NCBI GenBank assembly: GCA_946623195.1
Contig: CAMOQW010000045.1
Location: forward strand, 1 to 13,932
Reading direction: 5' to 3'
DNA from: an uncultured Prevotella sp.
GTDB lineage: Bacteria > Bacteroidota > Bacteroidia > Bacteroidales > Bacteroidaceae
DNA length: 13,932 bases
Shown piece by piece: positions 1 to 8,325 of the stretch; the first letter of the stretch is position 1, and the number at the start of each line of letters is the position of its first letter. The position numbers and the translations under genes were made by a program. The notes below the pieces were generated by a model that worked only from the letters and a program-made list of their open reading frames with translations, had not been told where the DNA came from and ran no database searches.

Positions 1-2453
1 TCTATGACCTGCCCTTTCCGGGTCTTGACATCGTATTCATAGGGGTGAGAGGCGAGGGGCGAGAGGTTCGAGGTGAGGGTGGTGGGTTGAGCCTTCTCCT
101 GCGACACCAGCGGGGTCTTGATGTGGGCGACGGCCAACAGGGGATTGGGGCAGGTGCCCTTGGCAACCTTCAGTCCACGCCCCTTCAACGGCACGTAGGA
201 ACGTAGGCGCAACACACCACCTAAGGTAGAGCGAATGCGCGCCGACTGCAGCTGCCCCCCACTCCACTGCATATCGACCACGAAGCCACCACGGGCACAG
301 AAGCCCTTCACCTCACCATCGGCCCAGGCATCGGGCAGGGCCGGCAACAGATGTACGGCACCGTCGTGACTCTGCAACAGCATTTCGGCCACACCGGCAG
401 CACAACCGAAATTGCCGTCAATCTGGAAGGGAGGGTGAGCATCGAAGAGATTGGGATAGGTGCGCCCGTTGGGATACTGGCTGACGCGTGAATCGTCGGG
501 CAGCAGCGACAGCATATTGGACAGGATGCGCAGGGCATGATTGCCATCGAGCAAACGGGCCCAGAAATTAATCTTCCAGCCCAGGCTCCAGCCTGTAGCC
601 ATGTCGCCACGCTGCGTCAGGGTGGTTGCTGCTGCCGAGAACAGGTCAGGATGGCTGTAGGGCGAAATCTGGTTGGAGGGATAGAGGCCATAGAGATGCG
701 ACACATGGCGATGCTCGTCCTTCGGGTCGTCAGCATCTATCAGCCACTCCTGCAGCTGTCCGTAACGGCCTATTTGCATGGGAGGCAACTGGGCGATAGT
801 CTCCGTGAGGCGCTTCTTCAGTTTGGTGTCCTTCACGCCTAAGGCATTCATGGCGTTGAGCGTATTGCTCAGCACATCGAATACTATCTGGTTGTCCATC
901 GTAGACCCTGCCGTCACCGTAGTACCCTTTCCAGCAGGACCATGTTCTGGCGACACAGTGGGCACCGTCATCAGCCATCCATACTGAGGATGCGGCTGAA
1001 CATAGTCGAGCAGGAATTCTGCCGCTCCTTGCATCGCAGGCAACATCTCGCGAAGAAAAGCCTTGTCGCCGGTATAGAGATAGTGCTGCCAGATATGGGT
1101 GGTCAGCCAGGCACCACCCGTGGGGAACATGCCCCAGGAAGTGCCGTCCACTGGCCCTGCAATGCGCCAGAGGTCGGTATTGTGATGGGCCACCCAACCA
1201 CCGCAGCCATACATCGTCCGGGCTGTCTCGGCACCCGTCACGCTCAGGTCTTTTATCATGGAGAACAGAGGCTGCTGGGTTTCAGCCAGATTGCCTACCA
1301 GGGCTGGCCAGTAGTTCATTTCAGTATTGATGTTGATGGTGTATTTGGAATCCCACGGGGCATTACGCTTGTCGTTCCACACACCTTGCAGGTTGGCAGG
1401 CTGCCCTCCTGGTTGCGACGAGCTGATGAGCAGGTAGCGGCCATACTGGAACATAAGGGCCACGAGCGCCATGTCCTTGCCATCCTTAAAGGCGGCCAGA
1501 CGGCGGTCAGTGGGCAAGCCGGACTTGTCGGAAGTAGGCAGCGACAGACTGACACGACCGAACTGCGACTGATACTTTGCGAGATGGGCCTGCAGCAGAC
1601 TGTCGAAGCTGCGACCCTTGACAGAGGCCATCACGGCATCGTTCTTTGCCGCAGCATGTCCACTGATGTCATGATAGTTGACGAAATTCGTAGCGGCCGT
1701 CACGTAGACGGTGGCCTTGGTAGCTCCCTCTACCGTTACCGTCTGGGCACCATCGGTCAGTCGGCCGTCGGTTTCCACCCACACACGGCACTCGGCTTTC
1801 AGTCCGGCAGCAACGCCCTCTTGGGCCACACCATCCACCACGGTGGTCAGCACATGGTCACGCACCTGACTGACGGCAGGCAACTCACTCTCGTATGACA
1901 ATGAGAAATTCAGTGCCTTAGCCTGGTCGGCCTCGATGTGCATGGCTATCACATTGTCGGCCTGCGACGCAATTGTCGTCCTGCGATAGCGAACCTCGCC
2001 CACGCGGTAGGTCACTGTGGAAACGGCCGAGTCCAGCGACAGACTGCGCTGGAAGTCCTTGGCGGTCTGACGATTCCAGAACTTTGCCATCAGATTGCCC
2101 ATAGGCAGGAAGCGCATGCCGTGGGGACCCTTTACAAAATACTTGTCGAGCAAGGCATGGGCCTCTTTCTCACGGCCCTCAAAGATAAGCTTCCTGACTT
2201 CGGCCAGATGACTCTTGGCCTCCTGACTGTTGTTCTGATAGGGCGACCCTGACCAGAACGTCTCCTCGTTCAACTGTATCTGCTCCGTGTCAGCACCGCC
2301 ATACACCATGCCTCCCAGATGGGAATTGCCGATGGGCAGGGCTTCCAGCCAGTGGGTAGCCGGTTTGTCGTACCACAGTCGTAGTGTTGACTGTGCGAAA
2401 GTGCAGCAAGCAGACAGGGCCACTGCTACAGAAGTAATCAATAGTTTTTTCAT
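1..2453 (-). CDS. GH95 family glycosidase (alpha-L-fucosidase or alpha-L-galactosidase), secreted; 3' end cut by window edge
   Basis: The frame is open from the ATG at 2453-2451 to the left edge: 817 codons, no stop, with only a few residues probably missing. I checked the frame in several places and found no frameshift. Residues 1-20 are a signal peptide ([13 protein letters not shown]..., likely cut TFA|QS; an LSAC motif at 13-16 makes a lipoprotein possible). The GH95 opening motif [17 protein letters not shown] follows, then [14 protein letters not shown]. The central motif [15 protein letters not shown] is at 370-384, VSPEHGP has Glu503, [17 protein letters not shown] is near 580, and FQIDGNFG has Asp679. 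By comparison with Bifidobacterium AfcA (from memory), Asn374/Asn376, Glu503 and Asp679 match the catalytic set. GH95 enzymes remove terminal alpha-1,2-L-fucose or L-galactose by inversion; the signal peptide places this one outside the cytoplasm. It lies 42 bp after alr with no terminator or -7 box between, so it is probably the operon's last gene. Family call is firm; substrate is not. Confidence 0.93.
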   Translation of the reverse strand, partial: MKKLLITSVAVALSACCTFAQSTLRLWYDKPATHWLEALPIGNSHLGGMVYGGADTEQIQLNEETFWSGSPYQNNSQEAKSHLAEVRKLIFEGREKEAHALLDKYFVKGPHGMRFLPMGNLMAKFWNRQTAKDFQRSLSLDSAVSTVTYRVGEVRYRRTTIASQADNVIAMHIEADQAKALNFSLSYESELPAVSQVRDHVLTTVVDGVAQEGVAAGLKAECRVWVETDGRLTDGAQTVTVEGATKATVYVTAATNFVNYHDISGHAAAKNDAVMASVKGRSFDSLLQAHLAKYQSQFGRVSLSLPTSDKSGLPTDRRLAAFKDGKDMALVALMFQYGRYLLISSSQPGGQPANLQGVWNDKRNAPWDSKYTININTEMNYWPALVGNLAETQQPLFSMIKDLSVTGAETARTMYGCGGWVAHHNTDLWRIAGPVDGTSWGMFPTGGAWLTTHIWQHYLYTGDKAFLREMLPAMQGAAEFLLDYVQPHPQYGWLMTVPTVSPEHGPAGKGTTVTAGSTMDNQIVFDVLSNTLNAMNALGVKDTKLKKRLTETIAQLPPMQIGRYGQLQEWLIDADDPKDEHRHVSHLYGLYPSNQISPYSHPDLFSAAATTLTQRGDMATGWSLGWKINFWARLLDGNHALRILSNMLSLLPDDSRVSQYPNGRTYPNLFDAHPPFQIDGNFGCAAGVAEMLLQSHDGAVHLLPALPDAWADGEVKGFCARGGFVVDMQWSGGQLQSARIRSTLGGVLRLRSYVPLKGRGLKVAKGTCPNPLLAVAHIKTPLVSQEKAQPTTLTSNLSPLASHPYEYDVKTRKGQVI
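42..71. repeat. Degenerate heptamer tandem repeat, locus A (in GH95 3' end)
   Basis: On the plus strand three 7-bp units of form GRGGYGA run from 42 to 62, followed by a unit carrying two extra bases (63-71) and a partial GGTGA. In the GH95 frame they encode residues about 795-804 ([10 protein letters not shown]), just before the last beta-strand motif YEYDV. The unit is nearly the same as at 5165-5192. Confidence 0.7.
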
Positions 2454-2495
2454 ATCATACACTGCGTTAGGATTTATGTCGGTTATTGCATGTGC

Positions 2496-4877
2496 TTAGT
2501 CCTGGAAATAGACTTTCTTCACACGATTGCTGATGCTGGTCATCACCTCGTAGGGGATGGTCTGCAGCACGTCGCTCAGGACAGTGATGGGCAGCTGTTC
2601 GCCGAAGATTTCCACCATGTCACCTTCCTGACAAGGGATGTCGGTCACGTCAATCATGGCCACATCCATGCAGATGTTGCCCACGTAGGGTGCCTTCTGT
2701 CCGTTCACCAGACAGTAGCAGGCCCCGCGCCCAAGGTGGCGGTTCAGTCCGTCGGCATAGCCTATGGGAATGGCGGCTATCACGGAGTCACGGGTCAGCA
2801 CCCCTTTGCGACTATAGCCCACGGTATCCTCCTTGGGCACATGGCGCAACTGCAGGATGGTGGTCTTCAGCGTCGAAACGGTATGCAGCATACGGTTGTC
2901 GCGCGGGTCTACGCCATAGAGCCCCAGCCCCAGTCGGCACATATCCATTTGTCGCTCGGGGAAGTGCTCAATGGCGGCGGAATTGTCCATGTGGCGCAAT
3001 ATCTTGTGGGGGAAAGCAGCCTGTAGCTGACGGCTGGCACGGTCGAATTTCTCGAACTGCATGGTCGAGAAGTTGTCGAAGTCATCGCTGTCGGAGCCTA
3101 CAAAGTGGCTGAAGACGGAACGCGGAATGATGGCGTTCTGCTGTTTCAACCGTCGGATGAGTTCCTCCATGTCGCGTTCGGGGTCGAAGCCCAGGCGGTG
3201 CATACCCGTGTCGAGCTTGATGTGTACGGGCCAGCCTGTCACACCCTGTTTCTCGGCGGCACGGATGAGGGCATCCATCAGCCGGAAGGAGTAGACTTCG
3301 GGTTCCAAGTCGTAGTCAAACATGGTCTTGAAGGCCGTCATCTCCGGGTTCATCACCATGATGTTCTGCGTAATACCGTTGCGACGCAAGGTGACGCCCT
3401 CGTCAGCGACAGCCACTGCCAGATAGTCTACGCGATGGTCTTGCAGCGTCTTGGCCACCTCTACGGCTCCTGCGCCGTAGGCATCGGCTTTCACCATGCA
3501 CACCAGCTTGGTCTCGGGCTTCAGGAAGGAGCGATAGTAGTTGAGGTTATCGACGACGGCGTTGAGGTTGACCTCCAGAATGGTTTCATGCACCTTCTGT
3601 TCCAACTGCTCCGTGATGCGGTCGAAACCGAAGGCACGGGCCCCCTTGATGAGGATGAGTTGGTCGTGCAACTGGCGGAAGGTGCTGCTGTGCAAGAAAT
3701 CGTCGGTGGCGGCAAAGAACCTGGAACTCGGAACTTGGAACTTGGAACTTTGAGAACTGATGCGGGGTCCGATACCTATCAGTTGGTCGATGCCGCGTTT
3801 CTGGCAAAGGTCGTTGACTTCGCTATAGAGGTCGGCATCAGCCATGCCGCTCTGGTAGATGTCGCTGAGTATCAGTGTACGTTGGTTGCCGGGGCGACGT
3901 GACATGAAGTCGAGGGCAATATCCAGCGAGTTGATATCGCTGTTGTAGGAGTCGTTAATAAGCTGACAACCATGCTGGCCTTCCTTCACCTCCAGGCGCA
4001 TGGCGACAGGTTCCAGCTGAGCCATGCGCTCAGCCAACTGCTCTGGCGCCACCCCTAAGTACAGAGCCGTAGCAGCCACAGCCAGCGAGCACTCGATGGA
4101 GGCTTCGTCATCAAACGGCAGCTGGTAGGTAGGCAACAGCTCATCGCGGTGCCATCCTATCTTACGCCCCCGAAAGCCACTGCGACGGATGCAGCGACTC
4201 ACCAAGTCGTCGTCGGCATTATAGATGATGACCTTGGCATCTTGAAACAGTCTGAGTTTCTCCATGCATTTCTCTTCCAGCGAGCGGAAATTCTCCTGGT
4301 GGGGGGCACCTATGGAGGTCAGCACGCCAATGGTGGGTTGGATGATGTCGCGCAGGGCATCCATCTCGCCAACCTGACTGATACCCGCCTCGAAGAGACC
4401 GATCTGTGTCTGTTCGTTGAGCAGCCATACCGAGAGGGGCACACCAATCTGCGAATTAAAACTCTTGGGCGAACGAGTAACCGTGAATTGTGGCGACAGC
4501 ACCTGATAGAGCCACTCCTTGACCATCGTCTTGCCATTGGAACCCGTAATGCCGACTATCGGACAGTTGAACTCGTCGCGATGACGCTCGGCCAGCCGCT
4601 GCAAGGCGGCCAGTGGCGACGGCACCTTCAGGTAGTTGGCATCAGCCTGGGGATGCTCGGGCAGATGGTCGACCACGAAATTGCGCACCCCACGGCGATA
4701 GAGGTCTTCAATGTAGTGATGCCCGTCATTGCGCTGACTCTTGAGGGCGAAGAACAGGGTGGTTTCGGGGAAACAAAGTGAACGGCTGTCCGTAAGCAGC
4801 CAACTGATCTGAGCATCGGCAGTACCCATGCGCCGTGCTCCTATGAGTGTAGTAATTTTTACTATGGAGTAATTCAT
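2496..4877 (-). CDS. murF-alr: Bifunctional MurF (UDP-MurNAc-tripeptide:D-Ala-D-Ala ligase) / alanine racemase
   Basis: A 793-residue cytoplasmic fusion typical of Bacteroidetes. The MurF half (about 1-428) adds D-Ala-D-Ala to the UDP-MurNAc-tripeptide. It shows the ATP-binding loop GITGSNGKT at 109-117, the IGAPHQENF motif near 190-197 and NDSYNSDINSLD at 308-319. The racemase half (about 430-793) makes D-alanine with PLP. It shows VKADAYGAGA with the PLP lysine K463, KLDTGMHRLGF at 554-564, and the catalytic tyrosine Y688 in TVGYSRKG. All key residues are present, so both activities are expected. The ATG overlaps the GSCFA stop by 4 nt (ATGA), which supports this start. A perfect -7-like box lies just upstream, inside the GSCFA gene. 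Residues 376-387, in the MurF part before the domain junction, are encoded by five tandem heptamers. The joining segment probably tolerates this. Confidence 0.97.
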   Translation of the reverse strand: MNYSIVKITTLIGARRMGTADAQISWLLTDSRSLCFPETTLFFALKSQRNDGHHYIEDLYRRGVRNFVVDHLPEHPQADANYLKVPSPLAALQRLAERHRDEFNCPIVGITGSNGKTMVKEWLYQVLSPQFTVTRSPKSFNSQIGVPLSVWLLNEQTQIGLFEAGISQVGEMDALRDIIQPTIGVLTSIGAPHQENFRSLEEKCMEKLRLFQDAKVIIYNADDDLVSRCIRRSGFRGRKIGWHRDELLPTYQLPFDDEASIECSLAVAATALYLGVAPEQLAERMAQLEPVAMRLEVKEGQHGCQLINDSYNSDINSLDIALDFMSRRPGNQRTLILSDIYQSGMADADLYSEVNDLCQKRGIDQLIGIGPRISSQSSKFQVPSSRFFAATDDFLHSSTFRQLHDQLILIKGARAFGFDRITEQLEQKVHETILEVNLNAVVDNLNYYRSFLKPETKLVCMVKADAYGAGAVEVAKTLQDHRVDYLAVAVADEGVTLRRNGITQNIMVMNPEMTAFKTMFDYDLEPEVYSFRLMDALIRAAEKQGVTGWPVHIKLDTGMHRLGFDPERDMEELIRRLKQQNAIIPRSVFSHFVGSDSDDFDNFSTMQFEKFDRASRQLQAAFPHKILRHMDNSAAIEHFPERQMDMCRLGLGLYGVDPRDNRMLHTVSTLKTTILQLRHVPKEDTVGYSRKGVLTRDSVIAAIPIGYADGLNRHLGRGACYCLVNGQKAPYVGNICMDVAMIDVTDIPCQEGDMVEIFGEQLPITVLSDVLQTIPYEVMTSISNRVKKVYFQD
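3717..3751. repeat. Heptamer tandem repeat, locus C (in murF-alr)
   Basis: Five contiguous 7-bp units fill 3717-3751 on the plus strand. Consensus is GAACTTG; units differ at the last three positions (CTG, TCG, TTG, TTG, TTT after GAAC). In the murF-alr frame they encode residues 376-387, a Ser/Phe-rich stretch with SSKFQVPSS. A change of one unit would shift the reading frame. Confidence 0.85.
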
Positions 4878-5686
4878 AATGCAAAGGTAGGATATTTTTT
4901 GCGTAACTCGGCTACTTTTAACATAGTTTTATCCATCAGCGCCTTGTATTCCTCGGCCTCGGGGTTGAAAGGTCTGTGGGCGAGGGTTTGTTTCAGGGGG
5001 CGCCATTCGTCAAGGAATGCCTTGGCCTCTGCCGAGAAGCTGCTGTCTACCAAGCGCTCCCAGATGTAGTCGACAGCCTGCTGTGAGGGATGCAGCATGT
5101 CAGCGGCATAGAAGCGGTAGTCGCGCAACTCGTCCATCAGTATTTCGTAGGCGGGAAAATAGTGGAGGTGAGAGGTGAGGGGTGAGGTTTGAGAGCATAG
5201 TTGTGATATGGCCAAGAGCAGGGTAGCCTTGGATAGCTGGCTTTCATGATAGCCATACTTGCGATAGCGGATGGGACTGACAGTCAGCATGACCTGCACC
5301 AACGGATGACGCTGGCGCAACAGGGCAATGGCCGCTTCCAAGCTTTCGACACACTCATCGACGGTGAGTTCTTCTTCCCGGAAGAGCGACTGGGGGCGCT
5401 TCTGGCAATTGTCTACTATCTCGCCAGTATCCTTCAACCGGTAGACGCGGTTAGTGCCTAAGGTCAGGAAGACAATACGGGGAGCCACCTGGCAACGTTC
5501 GACGGTGTGCAACACCGAAACCGGATTATACATCGTACCGTAAGGATTCACCACAACGGGAAAGCCCTCTTCGCGGAAGCGCTGGCCAATGGAGTCGGCA
5601 AAGCAGGAACCGACGAAGAGCATCTCCTCGCAAGGCTGTATTTCAAGCCCCATCTTGGGTATGTCTACCACCGTCCGGAATTCCAT
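4874..5686 (-). CDS. GSCFA family protein, SGNH-hydrolase-like
   Basis: A 270-residue protein with no signal peptide or membrane segment, so probably cytoplasmic. It is named for the motif GSCFA at 26-30, followed by ADSIG. NPYGTMYNPVSV at 47-58 is also typical of the family. The layout matches the SGNH/GDSL hydrolase fold: block I Ser27 in GSC, block III GTN at 77-79, and a C-terminal DxxH (D196-M-L-H199). The Ser-Asp-His triad therefore looks intact and an esterase, perhaps acting on O-acetyl groups, is possible; the substrate is unknown. The ATG overlaps the fkp stop by 1 nt (TGATG) and the stop overlaps the murF-alr start by 4 nt, so it is translated within the operon. Residues 165-174 (SQTSPLTSHL) are encoded by heptamer repeats and probably form a surface loop before the DxxH region. 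Family call firm, function inferred. Confidence 0.92.
   Translation of the reverse strand: MEFRTVVDIPKMGLEIQPCEEMLFVGSCFADSIGQRFREEGFPVVVNPYGTMYNPVSVLHTVERCQVAPRIVFLTLGTNRVYRLKDTGEIVDNCQKRPQSLFREEELTVDECVESLEAAIALLRQRHPLVQVMLTVSPIRYRKYGYHESQLSKATLLLAISQLCSQTSPLTSHLHYFPAYEILMDELRDYRFYAADMLHPSQQAVDYIWERLVDSSFSAEAKAFLDEWRPLKQTLAHRPFNPEAEEYKALMDKTMLKVAELRKKYPTFAL
4882..4889 (-). promoter_or_regulatory. Candidate internal -7 box before murF-alr
   Basis: The minus strand reads TACCTTTG here, a perfect match to the Bacteroidetes -7 consensus TAnnTTTG and identical to the box before yfhO. It lies 5 nt before the murF-alr ATG, inside the codons for the GSCFA C-terminus (P-T-F-A). No TTTG -33 element is seen at the usual distance. 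If real it would give an almost leaderless murF-alr transcript; it may also be chance. Confidence 0.35.
5165..5192. repeat. Heptamer tandem repeat, locus B (in the GSCFA gene)
   Basis: Four contiguous 7-bp units on the plus strand: two perfect GAGGTGA, then GGGGTGA and GGTTTGA. In the GSCFA frame they encode residues 165-174. The unit is close to that of locus A, 5 kb away in an unrelated gene. Confidence 0.8.
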
Positions 5687-8325
5687 CAGCTTCTACTCAC
5701 TTGCAATCCTGTCTTAGAGAGGGTCATGTCCACAAAGCGGGCATTGGCATTGGGTTGCTGAGTTGTCAGCAACTGCTTGATACGCGCAGCAGCCTCCGGG
5801 TCCTTAGCCACCATATAGAGGTAGCCGCCACCTCCTGCGCCGGGCAGTTTGTAGCCTAAGCAGAGGTCGTCGACGAGGTTGGTGATGCGCCGCACGGCAT
5901 CAGGATTGGTACCACTGTCGATGAGCTGGTTCTGTTGCCATGTCTTCCGGATGAGCAGTCCCATCTCGCGGAAGTCCTGACGTTGGATGGCTTCATACAT
6001 ATCCTGCGAATGTGCCTTCATAGCTCGCAACTGGCGCAATTCGCCGCCATGATTGAGGAACATGCGGCGCACGATTTCAGCCAGTATCTTTTTGGCAGTA
6101 CGTGTAATGCCGGTATAGTAGAGCAGGTGGCACTGCTGGTACTCGGGTTGTGTATAGACATCGTCGGGCAACCAGCGCACCAAGGGGTTCTGGTCGAAGC
6201 CGCGCTGGGTTTCCAGGAGTTTGATGCCTCCCAAGACTCCGCCGAACTGGTCTTGCCAACCGCCTCCGGTAGTGAGCAACTGTTCGAGAACCAGTGTGCG
6301 GCAGCCTATTTCATTCTTGTCCCAAGCCAGCGAACAGAAGTCGTTGATGGCTCCTAACACGGTGGAAGCCAGGATGCTGCTGGTTCCCAGTCCGCTCCCG
6401 GCAGGAATTGCCGACAGCAGGGTCAGTTCAATACCACAGCCAAAGGCCTCCAGTTGGGTCCGCAGGGTGGGATAGCTCTCCAGCGAGAAGTCTGGCAGGA
6501 AACCGGCTAATGCCAAGGCTGCCTTGGGAATCGAGAATGGCGACCCCACCTTATTATATTCTGCCAGCTGTTCGTAGGTGTCGATGACCTCCATGGCTCC
6601 AAGGTCTATGCTGCGCAGCACGATATGCGGCTCACGGCAGGGCTTGACATAGGTGTGCAAGGGAGGCTGTCCATTGAGTTCGATGGCGATATTCACCACC
6701 GAACCGCCCTCCATCAGGCAGTAGGGCGGTGTATCCGTCCATCCGCCTGCCAAGTCGATACGCACAGGGGAACGGCCCCAGACAATCTGGTCAGGGAATA
6801 CGGACAACCGTGGATGTTGCTTGACGGCCAGCGCACTCTCGGTCAGTCCTTCACGCAACAGCGAAAAGGCGCGTGGGCTGTCGCCCCGGAACATGGCATC
6901 GTGGATGCGTGTCAACAAAGGGGCCGTTTCCGGAATGGGTTCCGGCATGGGCAGTTGCTGCTGCTGAAACGCTCGGGCAGCATCGTCGAGGTCAAGCTGA
7001 TAGAACACGGAGTGCTGCCAGTTGCGCGCCAGTGCTCCCCAGTTTTGACTGCGGAACCGCTGACGCTGAGCAAAGAGTCGGCGCAGGTTGGCTTCGTTGG
7101 AGATGTCCTCTGCGGAGAGGTAGCGGACAGCCTGCTCTTCCAGATGGTCCAAAGTGTCCAGTCTGTCAACCACCGGAAACTGTTTGCGCTGCTGTTCTGC
7201 ACCGGCAAACTTGTCGTCAATGTGGTAGCGGCGCACACAATACTGGCTCTCACCAATGGGGATGATGTCCAGACACTGACCGGGCGCCAGCGTCAGATGC
7301 CAGTCGTTTTCAGGCACCCCCGTCACTATATTGTCGTGGGTCAGCGTCCAGTGGTTGCCAATGCAGCTGTTCTCTATCCATACGTTGGTGTTCTGTTCTG
7401 TAAAATGGTTGTGGGTCAGGGCATTTTGCGTAAAAATAGAGGGATGAGGCTTGCGGTCGTGGTGCATGATGTCGCGCTGGTCGTTGACGATATTCTGGAT
7501 AGCCACCGTCGACGATATCATCTCACCAGAGGTGCCGAAATGGTAGAACTCACCACCCGGCAATGGCACGATGGCCACCGACAGCTGCTTCAGTTCCTCA
7601 TCGGCTATCAGGGGGTCTGAACCTAACGTACAGCCAAACTCCGAATACAAGTCATACTCGCGAATGCGGGTTCCGCTGGCATCCATCGAACGCTTCTTCA
7701 GCAATTCCACAGCGCGGTCGCTGAGCAGCCAGATGCCGATGTCCGTCAGATAGAAATGGTCCTTCAACAGTTCAGACAGCCGTTCGACTGACGGCTTCTG
7801 CAACATCTGCTTCAGCACGTTGGGGGTACGACGGTCGCTGACGAAGACACCATGGTCCTTGGCAATGGAGGCGTCAAGCCACAAGCCATAGCACACCACA
7901 TCGGCATCGGGTATCTGGCCAATGCGCTCTGCTGCCCGTATGTAGACATCGCCACTGACGATCATCGTGGTCAGCCGGCGGGGGGCTTGCTCCATCATGC
8001 GCTCATAAAGCGGCAACTGCAGGTCGAGCAGGGTCTGCGACAGCCGCTGGCCACGTTCCCAACGGAATACGGGCAGAGGAGTCAGGATCTTGCCACTGGG
8101 GGCATACGACGGCAGACGACGGCTCTGACCGCCTGCATGAAGAATGATGCAACGCTCGCCCTGTAGCCATTCTTCAGCCTGTTGCAACAGCCAGGTGGTT
8201 CCCCCACCCGACCCTAACTTATGGCCCACGGGGTCGTTGGTACAGAAATACTCGTCGCGGGAAAGTCCCGTCACGTCGTGAAAGCAGCCCACCAGATTAG
8301 GTGGCAGGGAAAGCAACTTTTTCAT
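5686..8325 (-). CDS. fkp: Bifunctional L-fucokinase / L-fucose-1-phosphate guanylyltransferase
   Basis: An 879-residue cytoplasmic enzyme of the fucose salvage pathway: L-fucose plus ATP gives fucose-1-phosphate, then GTP gives GDP-L-fucose, the donor for surface fucosylation. The N-terminal nucleotidyltransferase part (about 1-270) has HAGGQSRRLPSYAPSGK at 63-79. A beta-helix-like region follows (about 290-370, with VWIENSCIG and TGVPENDW). The C-terminal GHMP kinase (about 510-879) has WGRSPVRIDLAGGWTDTPP at 516-534, the ATP loop PAGSGLGTSS at 641-650 and KLPGAGGGGY at 826-835. It is strikingly similar to my recollection of Bacteroides fragilis Fkp (949 residues) across both domains, but about 70 residues shorter, mainly in the segment between the domains. 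The ATG overlaps the yfhO stop (ATGA) and the stop overlaps the GSCFA start by one base. A short CAG/CAA run encodes QQQQ at 454-457. Confidence 0.97.
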   Translation of the reverse strand: MKKLLSLPPNLVGCFHDVTGLSRDEYFCTNDPVGHKLGSGGGTTWLLQQAEEWLQGERCIILHAGGQSRRLPSYAPSGKILTPLPVFRWERGQRLSQTLLDLQLPLYERMMEQAPRRLTTMIVSGDVYIRAAERIGQIPDADVVCYGLWLDASIAKDHGVFVSDRRTPNVLKQMLQKPSVERLSELLKDHFYLTDIGIWLLSDRAVELLKKRSMDASGTRIREYDLYSEFGCTLGSDPLIADEELKQLSVAIVPLPGGEFYHFGTSGEMISSTVAIQNIVNDQRDIMHHDRKPHPSIFTQNALTHNHFTEQNTNVWIENSCIGNHWTLTHDNIVTGVPENDWHLTLAPGQCLDIIPIGESQYCVRRYHIDDKFAGAEQQRKQFPVVDRLDTLDHLEEQAVRYLSAEDISNEANLRRLFAQRQRFRSQNWGALARNWQHSVFYQLDLDDAARAFQQQQLPMPEPIPETAPLLTRIHDAMFRGDSPRAFSLLREGLTESALAVKQHPRLSVFPDQIVWGRSPVRIDLAGGWTDTPPYCLMEGGSVVNIAIELNGQPPLHTYVKPCREPHIVLRSIDLGAMEVIDTYEQLAEYNKVGSPFSIPKAALALAGFLPDFSLESYPTLRTQLEAFGCGIELTLLSAIPAGSGLGTSSILASTVLGAINDFCSLAWDKNEIGCRTLVLEQLLTTGGGWQDQFGGVLGGIKLLETQRGFDQNPLVRWLPDDVYTQPEYQQCHLLYYTGITRTAKKILAEIVRRMFLNHGGELRQLRAMKAHSQDMYEAIQRQDFREMGLLIRKTWQQNQLIDSGTNPDAVRRITNLVDDLCLGYKLPGAGGGGYLYMVAKDPEAAARIKQLLTTQQPNANARFVDMTLSKTGLQVSRS

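Noticed and set aside
942..1898. A 318-codon plus-strand open frame
   Set aside because: Antisense to the GH95 gene, whose frame carries all family motifs across the same bases.
3105..3902. A 265-codon plus-strand open frame
   Set aside because: Antisense to murF-alr, which is strongly conserved here.
6625..7620. A 331-codon plus-strand open frame
   Set aside because: Antisense to fkp; no family resemblance, no start signal.
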